A DNA stretch of 64,000 bases, from assembly GCA_037833965.1 (NCBI GenBank), contig AP031357.1, forward strand, positions 19,860,001 to 19,924,000. Reading direction: 5' to 3'. Numbering within the stretch: the first letter of the stretch is position 1; every line of letters starts with the position of its first letter. The stretch is from Marchantia polymorpha subsp. ruderalis (taxonomy: Eukaryota; Streptophyta; Marchantiopsida; Marchantiales; Marchantiaceae). Positions 51,133 to 60,308 of this stretch are shown here, one piece after another. The position numbers were made by a program, and so were the translations under genes. The notes beneath the pieces are model-generated. The model was given only the letters and a program-made list of their open reading frames with translations, did not search any database and was not told where the DNA came from.

Positions 51133-54100
51133 TTATTGTAATTTGTTTATGATGAAAATACATTTTTTTTATATTTATTGTAACAAATTATTCGAATGTC
51201 CAATTCAATATTTACAAAATTTTCTATCATTGTTAGATGTTCAGGAGACGCAAGTTGATATTCAAGATGCATGTTTCCGAGGAGACTGTGACCTGCTCTC
51301 GATATTATATGCAACTTTTCTTTGACGGACATAAGATATAAATTGAGCACGTTCATAGAGAAAAATTTCACAAATAAGTAGATGTTCTAATGTTATTCTC
51401 GAGGCATAAATCAAGGGAGGTGGCTACTAAATATGTGATGAGCCATATCGTCAAGGAGTTGATATCATTTTGCGCATCACTCAAAGGCTGTCACGGGGTG
51501 GCGTTAGTCCTCGGTGTGATCCAAAGATTTTGCATGGAGATGCTGATTTTGTGTCATCTCCGAGGAACCATTCTGATTGCGAAGTTGAAATCGGACTTCA
51601 TTCGCAGCATCAATGACAAACTTGAGGAAATGCCGTAGGAAAGGTCGCACTCGGTGGAGAAGGAAGAGTTGTTCCACTATGAGCAGTGCTGACCCCCGAT
51701 TGAAAGCCACCAGGCGGAATATCCGAACCAGCTAGGGATTTGTTGTGGGAGAGCGATGTGGAAGCGGTTGTGAATAAGATTCGAAGTTAAGAATTGGATT
51801 CATTGCAGGAAGATCTAATCAGAGTGGACAATGAACCCTGAAGGTGAGAACATGGCTAGCATCACAAATATACTATCTACATTCACATCAAACGATTTTC
51901 CATACTTGTGGATAATCATGGATCTGACATGTTTTGTTCAAGATTGATGGTATTGGTGAGAGATTGAGATCAGTGGAGATGATCATGCCATTGTGATCAG
52001 CATGAGATCCATGATCTTTCTCATCTCATGGATCAAGAAATATCGGTGGAGATTGGACATGAAGATGGGACAGACACTCTCTAATGCAACAATTGCATTC
52101 AACGTTGCAAGTCTCACCATAATGAAAACCTCTCCCTTGACACGTGAGGGTTGTCACCTTGAACTTCCATACATATCCCTGATTGATTCTTCTGTTGTTG
52201 CAAGATGAAGATCAAACAAATGTATGATGAACCGGAAATTTAATTACGGTATGTTGTCATTTTCAGCTAGTATACGTGTTTAAACAAGCGAGCAATCTAA
52301 ACTAAAGAAAATGTTTCTCCTAGATTTCATGCACAATATCCGATCTGTGAAGCTCAGAAATTCGGAGCTCATGTGAATCTGCTTTTGGTGCTTATTTGCA
52401 TGACCAGAAGATTTCACAAGATTCCTTATGAAGCCTAACTCCAGTTCGAATGCATCTTACCAGTAAAACAAAACTTGTGCACAAATCTCTCTCATTTGAT
52501 ATATTGTTGAGGTGTTATCAGAGTTTTTTGTTCCGTATTCACCCTGATCCACCCTGATATCAAGCTTTTTCATAGCCGATATCATAGCTTTTTCTCAGCA
52601 CATTTTAAATAGCCAGCACGCTCAGAACTGTCACGTGTATAAATGTGGTAGTCTCGTTAGCGTAGCCAATTGCTAAAGCATTTCGTTACAGTAACTCTTG
52701 AAATGGAGTATAAATTTTCAAAGGATGCACGACCTCGTTTGCTGAACATCATGGGGAATGTGATTCTCGTTGCAAGTCCTAGACTCGGATATTGATGATA
52801 CACTCATCTTGCAGAATGTTAATAAATCATATTTGTTTTGCAGCAATCATGGACGTTAAGTGGACCAATCTTTTTTTCTGTCAGGGGATACTATCACTTA
52901 CCGAAGTGAGAGACAAGAAAGATCATGGTCATTGCGATGAATTGAACGCAGAAGTATATCAAACATCCATTATATATAGTCCAGAAAGCTTCCTACCAAT
53001 CTCTCCACATCAACCTTAATCAAGTTAATACCCACTGCTTCACTACTGTGTACAATTAGTTTGCCAAATGAAATATATCTTTAGTTTGCCAAATGAAATA
53101 GGATGTATCCATGCTCCGACGTTTTGCAGTGTTCAAGATGCGGAGTGGTGAATTTTACTACTCTTGCCTTTGAAACACGAGTCGGGCATTGCAGCGGCAG
53201 GCTCTTGAAGAAACTAACTCGGCCCTGCAAACCTCCTAGGTCAAATGTTTGGCCTGTATCAACCACTGCATGTTTAGGATGAGGATGGTGCAGAGTTTGT
53301 GAGAAAGGAGTTGAAGAATTAAGACTCCGAATCTCTTCATAGTTACGTGACTGCATCTAGCTACCATTGAAGGGATTCATCTGTTTTCCACGCTGAAATT
53401 TCCTATAATTGGGGTGAAAATAATGATCTTGATTTCTTTGAAATTGGGAGATTGTTCTCGAGCCTGCAATAATAAAAAACCAGGTGCTCACGCTGAATTA
53501 GGTGCGAGAAATTATTCCACAGAATATTATTTGCTAAGTTAGGCGTGCCACCTGGCTGCGCACCTAATTCAGACATTGTGAAGTCTGTATCCTTGGTAAT
53601 TTTTCGGAATCGGCGTACCTGGCAACGTCGTGCAGGTCTGCATAAACGGTCTGGTGGCGAAATGTGTGATGCGGTGAGCTTTTAATAGTCAGGCTGGTGA
53701 ATAGTCAGGCTGTCATGTTAGCTGTATGACACCCGAGTCTGTCATCTTTGATCATCACTGCCTAGGTGCTGAACACGATCATTATTTTCTATCTAGCATC
53801 CGCGTCTGTCTGCAACTCGAGGAATATTGCCGAAGATTTGCGTTGGAAGGTGAACTCACTCAACCAAGTTTGAACCTGCGACCGTTACTAGAACTCTAAT
53901 TCTGTGGTTCACCCACAGCCTCATTTAATCATTTTCAAACACACTCGCTCACTGGCAGCCCTATCTGCGGGGAATGGGCTGCTTCTCGACCATCCCCTCG
54001 TGCGTGAGCCTCTAAATTACATTATTTTGCAATTGTAACTGCGGTCACGGTTAGAATTAAAATTTTCAACGTGACTAAAACTGAGTATTTGTCAAGGCGT

Positions 54101-55029
54101 CAAGTAGATGGAAATATATTTCAAGTATCCACCAAAGCAACATTTGTTCCTTTTCATAAAGCACACAAGAGAGATTCAGTTTGGTTGAATCCAATTTGCA
54201 TGTTTTTATGTCACCTTTCATACATGACACAACCCTAATAACGGGTCAAAGATTTTACCACGATTTACTATCCTTAAAGTTATTAGCACTTCTTATCAAA
54301 AACTTCTAATGTTATGTGAAAAGTGAATTAATTCTAAATTTCATAGTGTGATAAATTATGAATCTGCCATTGTGAATTTCAAGTATTAGATGTTTATGAC
54401 GAAGCTATTTTCAATTATAAAAATTTTGTTTCTGCAAAATATTTCTTTATCTAAAGATAATCTTCAAGAATTACATCTCAAGCATAGTTGATAACATTCA
54501 ATACTTAGAGTTTATTTTTTTAGTGCTTATCTCATGATTGATTCTATTTAATGTATCTTGCAATTTACATACAAAGATGATAAACTAAGATTACACATAA
54601 AAGATTAGTCAAGAAAAAAATTATTCAAAAAATACTTGATGAAATCTATAATATCATTAACTCAACTGTAGTCTCCAACATCCGAATGTGTAGCCTTCAG
54701 TTTATAAACTCTCGATGTTCCATCTGTAAAACTTGTAATTTGTAATGTTGATAAAAACCAATGTAAAAACTACAATCTAGATTGTTTCATGCAAATGAAA
54801 ATGGCCCATCATTTTACTTCATGACTGACCAGAGAGTAAAACAGCGAAATCATTGGTTCAAGCATCCATCAACCAAAGATTCGACTAAATGGGGATATAA
54901 CTCTCATACAAATGTGTTAATCAAAGTGATTAATATACACATTATATACCTTGTCTATGGTCAAATGACTTCTTGCCGCTTTAATATGTTCCTAATGAGA
55001 CTTTTTTTGGGTATATTTTTCATCCCTCT
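51133..55029. other. Gene-free stretch with scattered short frames
   Basis: Plus-strand frames at 51390-51638 and 51993-52208 look slightly protein-like but are interrupted and show no family motif. The rest, to the TG at 55030, is AT-rich or mixed composition with nothing recognisable. Confidence 0.5.
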
Positions 55030-55350
55030 TGTAATAACCCACTAAAGGCTAAAACTGCAATATAGTGGTAGAAAGGTCGAACCCACAGGGACAGAGGAAC
55101 ACACAGGGTACAAAGTGTCACGTTTAACAAACTATTGAGGAGTTTGAATTCTCAGGCAACTGTCACTCCCAGAAATACTGCAAGTGTCCACTCGGAGCGC
55201 ACTCGGAGGTCGCACAGTGCAGCGTAACACACACACACACACACACACCTGAAACTACAGAAACACAACCCAGAGATCCGTTAGGACCTCTACTCAAGAT
55301 TTCAGGGGGAAGGTCTCTCAAGAGTACACTCAGCGAAGCTGCGGGTAGTG
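55030..55350 (-). repeat. Left arm of long inverted repeat
   Basis: The reverse complement of this arm matches the right arm (59867-60225). The outer 150 bp are about 89% identical by eye, from TGTAATAACCCAC to CACTCCCAGAAATACTGCA. A (CA)n tract at 55226-55249 corresponds to the (GT)n of the other arm. Similarity then falls, with shared CCTGAAACT, AGGACCTC, GATTTCAG and GGTAGTG landmarks, and stops near 55350. Confidence 0.9.
55226..55249. repeat. (CA)n microsatellite in left arm
   Basis: An alternating AC tract at the position mirroring the GT tract at 59971-59990. Confidence 0.9.
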
Positions 55351-56620
55351 ACTTGTGGTAACACACTTTTTGTTTTTTTTGCAGAATTTAAACAAATTTT
55401 AGAAAACTAGTACCAAAGCAGTGTTTGTAGCTAGAGAAGGGTACGCTAAATAGAGTGGATTGATGAGATCGTCACGAGGGCACAAAGAATCACGTAGTCG
55501 GATGTACCAACGCCAACGTCTTCGGCGCCTTCGGCAAAAGCTCCTTTTCTGAGGTGTCTCTACTCACGCGCCTCTAGCGTATAAGGAAGCTACGCTTCCG
55601 GCGCAGACACCTCAGGAGGAGGTTTTGCTAAAGACGTCAGGAGAAGGGCCCGGACCTCTAAAGGCATCCGACCATGAGTGCGCCTTCGGCGAAGCGCCGC
55701 TAGCGCGGAAAGGGAAAACCTTCATAACAATCGGGATACACGGTAGATCCAGTTGGTTGAAGTTGCATTAGAAAGAGCTCGGGACGCTCGTTCTAACGAG
55801 TCCAAGAGCGTCGGAGATGGATCAGGAATGAAGAAGTTATGAGCGTCGGAAAACTCGTAGCCGGACAGGCGCCGTTCGCGCTAGGGTTCACAGCCGGAAA
55901 GGATTCCCGTACGCCCTCGGCGATGCGCCTTCGGCGGAATCACGCGCTCATAGGAGGAAACCAACTCAGAGTCGGAAGCGCCCTTGGCGGCTGTTCATGG
56001 AAGGAAAGCGCCGGTCGGATGTACGCCTCCGACGTGGCGCTGACGGCCGGATGCGCTGGCATGAGTTGCGCTGACGGATATGCGCCGGCAGCAACGGACG
56101 AGGCATAAAGGACAAAATAGGCGGTACGACTGCGCGCCGGCGTAATTCGCTCCGGCTGGATGTGCGCCTCCAGCAAGGCGCCGACGGATAATGAACGCAC
56201 CAGCGGCGACACGCCTCCGGAGAAGGGCGGGTTAGGAAAAGACAACAGGGCCGACGTATACCCTGCAGCGGACTCGAGTCCGGAAGGTGGCGGCGGCGGG
56301 AGAATTCAACGTTTAAGCATGCGAATGCGCGCAATGCGGAGACGTGAATTCGCGCATGCAAAGGGCGAACCGTTAAGCCGTATAGCCGGCTGCGTACGTT
56401 GCAACCAGTAAGAACGTTGGACGTTCTTGAAATCGGAGAAGAAAAGACTGCGCTCCAGTCTCATTCTCTCATTCTTGACTTTGCGATTTCCAGTTCCAAG
56501 ATTACGCGCAAGGGCGGAGCGACCTGCAGTGAGAGTAGAGAGTGCGGAGACGAGTTGCGCAAGGATCTTGGCGGACCTTGAAAGAATTGTGAGTAGCGAT
56601 CTTGAACGAGCGCAGAGAGA
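55351..56620. other. GC-rich LTR-like sequence with CGCCTTCGGCG words
   Basis: No credible gene; frames up to 131 codons occur on both strands with biased composition. The near-palindromic word CGCCTTCGGCG and variants recur (about 55526, 55681, 55925). The stretch 55740-55860 is the reverse complement relative of the module at 43754 and 44080. A run of related GCGCC.CCGGCGG-type units continues to about 56250. Confidence 0.6.
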
Positions 56621-57496
56621 GTGAGCAGTCAGTGCTTGAGTGGCCGACGTGCAGTGGCGATTGTGAGAGAGCGAGCGAAAGGGAGAACGTTTGTGTGTGC
56701 AGGCAACGCAATGTCGAAGGTTCCCCAGCTGCGAGTGTCTCCACTAAGGGTGCCGCAGATCGGTCTACGCGCATTTCAAGATGTGCTGTTGAGGCTGAAG
56801 CTCGATTTTCTCCTATGGGGGTGGAATTGGACATGTCCGGAGATGGTGCGCGAGTATCTGCAGGAGAGACACAAGCCTTCTCGCGGATTCCGCCCACACC
56901 CAGAGAGATGGGACATTTGCAATTGGGCGCAGGTGTTGGGCAGGTGTCCCGGCGAGGAAGGGGATCTCCTCTTCGAGGCCGATAGCGTGAAGGTGTCCCA
57001 GGAGGAAGAAGTCTCTTACAATGAGCTCTTCAAAGTTGCCAGACATCCCAAGAACGGTTTCCGGACACGGGATTACAAGGATCGATTGCGGAGAAATGTC
57101 GTGACGGCATTGCTGCAGATATTGCAGCCGACCAAGACCGCTTACATGCATGGTTGGCAGGTAGAGTTTGTGGAGCTAGTGTTGTCAGGAGCTCCGGTGC
57201 ATTGGGCACGGCTCCTGTGGAAGGTGACGCGCCAACATGCGCAAGAAGAAAAGGGAGGAACCCTCAATCATCTATCGCCTTACTTAATCGTGTTTTACCG
57301 GGCGATGGGATGTTTGACAAATGCTGAGAAAACACGGTTTCCGCAGCTGACCCGGACTTATCCAGGTAGATATTCGAGGGAGGCCGAAGTAGACACGGAT
57401 CCGGACGAGGAACCTGCCAGTACGCCTCCGGCTCCGGCTCCAGCAAGAGCAGCAGAAGAACGTCGAAGTGAGCGCATTCCGCGAAAGCAGAAGTGA
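56621..57496 (+). CDS. Retroelement-associated ORF, N-terminal part (stops at TGA)
   Basis: Open from ATG 56621 (a second ATG at 56711, before SKVPQLRV, is a likelier start) to TGA at 57494-57496. The product is globular in its first about 230 residues: FLLWGWNWTCPEMVREYL, RPHPERWDICNWAQVLG, GFRTRDYKDRLRRNVVTALL and HLSPYLIVFYRAMGCL stand out. The order of segments recalls the plant transposon-associated domain called Transposase_32 or gag-like ORFs of plant elements, but I cannot confirm that. The end is rich in Pro and Ala, then acidic and basic. The reading frame continues unchanged after the TGA into the next ORF, so the two are probably halves of one protein. Confidence 0.6.
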   Translation: MSSQCLSGRRAVAIVRERAKGRTFVCAGNAMSKVPQLRVSPLRVPQIGLRAFQDVLLRLKLDFLLWGWNWTCPEMVREYLQERHKPSRGFRPHPERWDICNWAQVLGRCPGEEGDLLFEADSVKVSQEEEVSYNELFKVARHPKNGFRTRDYKDRLRRNVVTALLQILQPTKTAYMHGWQVEFVELVLSGAPVHWARLLWKVTRQHAQEEKGGTLNHLSPYLIVFYRAMGCLTNAEKTRFPQLTRTYPGRYSREAEVDTDPDEEPASTPPAPAPARAAEERRSERIPRKQK

Positions 57497-59266
57497 GATG
57501 AGAGACCTGAGGACAGGCAGCCAGAAGTGCCAGCTGCGCCGACTCGTGGTCGGCCCACCCACGAGCCTCACAGTCGACCAAAACAGAGGGCACGCAAAAT
57601 GCCAACTGTTACTGAGGAGACCAGGCGAACTCCGACCCGGCGGAATCTCACACAGGAAGAGATAATCGCTCAGATTCTAGGGAAGACGGCAGATACCTCT
57701 GCACAGAAGGCACCACGGCCTTCGGGAGGAGATGGACGGACTGACAGCCGGCCGACTGCGAGTCGGATGACTGAAGGTCGACAAGCGGAAGGAAGGCCAA
57801 CTGAACGGCGCGTTGAACCGGACAGCAGGCCGGAAGCAGAAGAGAGTTTGGCTGACGAGCCAACAATCCTCAGAGGGTCGTCTTCGGCGGAAGGCACTTC
57901 TGGAAGAACGCCACCAACAAGCAGGCCAAGTGGAGTTAAGACGCGCAGGGTGTATCCGACTCCCTGTCGGACAACTGCTGGTCGGCCGACTGCGAGTCGG
58001 ACAACAGAGAGTCAGCCGGATTCGCCGACTGCGAGACGGATGGGGCCAACGACCAGTGTGCGGACGCCTTCGGCGGACGCACCTTCAGCAAGGACACCTT
58101 CCGCGCAGATTGCGCCGGAAGGACAGGCAGCAGAAGCGGGCGGGTCAAGAGTGACAAAAGTCACTGCGGCGTCGACCCCTTCACAAACCGAAGATCGAGC
58201 CGGAACAGGGGCTCAAGCAGTGGGATCTCCCACTGCCCTGGATATTTTAGCAGGCAGTGGAGCAGCAGTCGCAGCGGAAGCTGCTGCGCGCCACAGTTCC
58301 AGGGAGTCGCCAAGGGATTCGGTGGCGACTGAAATCCTCGAGACTGAGGATGATACGAGCTCGGAAGAGCAGGAAGCGGATTCGGTGCAGAAAACGCCAA
58401 CAGGGGTGCTGTGCGAACAGATAGTTCCACTCCTGCGATATCTGGATCGCAAGACATCCAAATACGCAAGTGCCTTAAAACCGCAGTCTTATGTGGAGAC
58501 TATCAGGCGAAGGACGAGGAGAAAGGTGGCAAAGTGGGCCTCTAGTTGCCAAGTATATGTGGATAGGAACACCGCCCTCCGACAACACCTGGCGGTCACC
58601 CAGAAGCTATACCAAGCCTTGCAGCAGCAGAAGGAGGATGCGGCGACGAAAAGTCAGGCGGATGCCGAACTAATACGGGCAAAGATCGAGTCGGAATTGC
58701 AGGAGGAGCGGAGACAGAACCAAGTCCTAGCAGCCGAGCTTGCGCGCCAGACGCGCGCCTTAGAAGAAAGTCAAAGAGCCCGCAAGGAGGATGAGGAGTT
58801 GTTGTGCAACTTGCAATCCGAGTGCTCGGATTTGAGGGCACAACGTGCGGGATTAGAAATGCAGCTGGCCGAGGTGGAGAGCAGCTGCAGGGCGCGAGGA
58901 GAGTTGGCGGCACAGGTGACTCGTTGTCTAAAAGGATACGCCCATTGGGAGGTGGCAGCTCAAGAGAGGATTACACTCCGGGAGTTCAAGCTTCGGGCGG
59001 CGGCATTGACGGAGGGTGACAGTCGGAGTCGGCGGCGAGTGGCGAGAAAATTAGAAACCTTCTTGTCGGGTGCGCGCGACACTATGGCGCACTTGCAGTC
59101 GGAAGTCACCACAGCGCTCCGACGCCTGGGGTTACGCAGCCGGTCGGAAGACTGGCAAGGTAGAGATAGTAAGCGGAGCAGTCCGGCGCGCAGGAGGCGC
59201 AGCACCGGATCTGCTGAGTGCAGTAGAGTAGTTTGGTTTCGCGCAGATGCTGCGAGTGGTAGATAG
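57497..59266 (+). CDS. Retroelement-associated ORF, C-terminal part with coiled coil
   Basis: This is the same frame as the preceding ORF; the first ATG after the TGA is at 57527. Its first about 260 residues are disordered: Arg/Pro/Thr-rich with repeated GRPTASR-type words and several TPSA repeats. An acidic ETEDDTSSEEQEAD segment follows, then a basic YVETIRRRTRRKVAKW segment and a long heptad-rich coiled coil (about residues 360-450, with LIRAKIESELQEERRQNQ, LAAELARQTRALEES). It ends with a basic SRSEDWQGRDSKRS tail. It lies upstream of the primer site. If the surrounding segment is an LTR, the ORF falls in U3, so in the element's RNA it would lie 3' of pol, where some Athila elements have an env-like ORF. 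It has no hydrophobic membrane segment, so it is not envelope-like. Confidence 0.6.
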   Translation, partial: DERPEDRQPEVPAAPTRGRPTHEPHSRPKQRARKMPTVTEETRRTPTRRNLTQEEIIAQILGKTADTSAQKAPRPSGGDGRTDSRPTASRMTEGRQAEGRPTERRVEPDSRPEAEESLADEPTILRGSSSAEGTSGRTPPTSRPSGVKTRRVYPTPCRTTAGRPTASRTTESQPDSPTARRMGPTTSVRTPSADAPSARTPSAQIAPEGQAAEAGGSRVTKVTAASTPSQTEDRAGTGAQAVGSPTALDILAGSGAAVAAEAAARHSSRESPRDSVATEILETEDDTSSEEQEADSVQKTPTGVLCEQIVPLLRYLDRKTSKYASALKPQSYVETIRRRTRRKVAKWASSCQVYVDRNTALRQHLAVTQKLYQALQQQKEDAATKSQADAELIRAKIESELQEERRQNQVLAAELARQTRALEESQRARKEDEELLCNLQSECSDLRAQRAGLEMQLAEVESSCRARGELAAQVTRCLKGYAHWEVAAQERITLREFKLRAAALTEGDSRSRRRVARKLETFLSGARDTMAHLQSEVTTALRRLGLRSRSEDWQGRDSKRSSPARRRRSTGSAECSRVVWFRADAASGR

Positions 59267-59299
59267 GATAGCGTAGTGCTAGTTAGGATCTTTTGAGAG

Positions 59300-59306
59300 T
59301 ATAAAG
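59300..59306 (+). promoter_or_regulatory. Candidate TATA box of the LTR
   Basis: TATAAAG lies 34 bp after the end of the embedded ORF and about 0.9 kb before the LTR end, suitable for a U3 promoter. Position and motif only. Confidence 0.4.
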
Positions 59307-59866
59307 TAGATCAAGGCGTTTTGCCTTGGGACTCTTCCAGTTTCGGAAGTGCAGATCAGGAACTCACTTTCTTGGCGTGTTTGTGCATTTTGGTCCTGGC
59401 ACCACGTAGAGAAGCTGCAGCATAGCGAAGTTACCGTATGTTGTAGTTGAAGGCCTTCGGCTGAATGTTCAGAGCTAGTACCCGGTTAGAGACTTGAGTA
59501 GTGCGGATCTGCACCTGCGGGTGATTTCTGATGCTCAGAGCCGGCTGCGAGTTAGAGACTTGAACAGTTCCCCCTTACTCCTTCGAGTGACATATCCTGA
59601 TTGTACTCCTACGGGAAGTTTCCCCTGAATGCCAATGTGAAGTTTCATTACTTCGTGTAAACCTTGGTTTGTAATTCAGGTTGTGTGTGTGTTACTGGAT
59701 CGTGTTTTCAGTAAGTTCTCAGTCGGGTCTGCACTCCCTGCGTTCGGTGTGATAGTCGAGGGTGACGTCCACGGCGTATGTAGAGGCTTCGTTCCGAAGT
59801 GGGAAGTCCAGTCCGGGTACCCTCGCTAGTTCCTGGCGGAAGGGCAGTAAAAGCCGGAGTGGGAGG

Positions 59867-60225
59867 CACTACCTGCAGAACCTCTGAGTGAACTTGTGAG
59901 ACACTTTCCTCCTGAAATCCGAAGCGGAGGTCCTGACCGACCTCCGAGTTGTGCTTTTTGCCAGTTTCAGGTGTGTGTGTGTGTGTGTGTTGAGTGACCA
60001 CGCTGTACCGTGCATCCTCCGAGCATCCTCCGAGTTGAGATCCTCCTCCGAGTCGAGCCTCCGAGTCGAGCACTGCAGTATTTCTGGGAGTGACAGTCGC
60101 CTAGAATTCAAACTCTACAAAAGTCTGTTAAACGTGACACTTTTACTCTGTGTGTTGCCTCTGTCCCTGTGGGTTCGATCTTTTTACCACCATACTGCAG
60201 TTTTAGCCTTTGGTGGGTTATTACA
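59867..60225 (+). repeat. Right arm of long inverted repeat
   Basis: Mirror of 55030-55350. It ends TGGGTTATTACA at 60225 and contains (GT)10 at 59971-59990 plus a small CTCCGAG-rich tandem (about 60016-60068) that is shorter in the left arm. Confidence 0.9.
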
Positions 60226-60247
60226 TAAGGAGCCGACGACTTCTTTT

Positions 60248-60266
60248 TGGCGCCGCTGCCGGGGAC
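60248..60266 (+). other. Primer binding site, tRNA-Asp type
   Basis: TGGCGCCGCTGCCGGGGAC is complementary to the 3' end of plant tRNA-Asp (CCA included) except for one base (C where the common plant element has T). It begins 22 bp after the CA end of the LTR, somewhat farther than usual. Confidence 0.85.
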
Positions 60267-60308
60267 AGTGCGTCAACACCAGAATACTTGAGCAGCAATG
60301 CTCGGTGA

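Larger units (their letters stand above)
55030..60225 (+). repeat. Candidate giant 5' LTR (about 5.2 kb) with palindromic ends
   Basis: It begins TGTAATAACCCA at 55030 and ends TGGGTTATTACA at 60225, 22 bp before the primer site. Its outer about 320-360 bp are inverted copies of each other. A TATA-like TATAAAG at 59300-59306 would place U3 to the left and R-U5 (about 0.9 kb) to the right. If this is one LTR, it is very long and carries a gene in U3. The alternative is two LTR ends of one family in opposite orientation; the 3' LTR outside this window would decide. No matching target duplication flanks 55030 and 60225, as expected if the element continues rightward. Confidence 0.45.

Noticed and set aside
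53860..53930. Minus-strand GGTTCAAACTTGG, resembling an internal promoter B box
   Set aside because: The rest of a tRNA cloverleaf cannot be folded, and the T-stem does not pair.
55839..56411. Overlapping frames of 80-130 codons on both strands in the GC-rich LTR-like segment
   Set aside because: Open only because of GC-rich repeats; the peptides are Ala/Gly/Arg-rich and unrelated to any family that I know.
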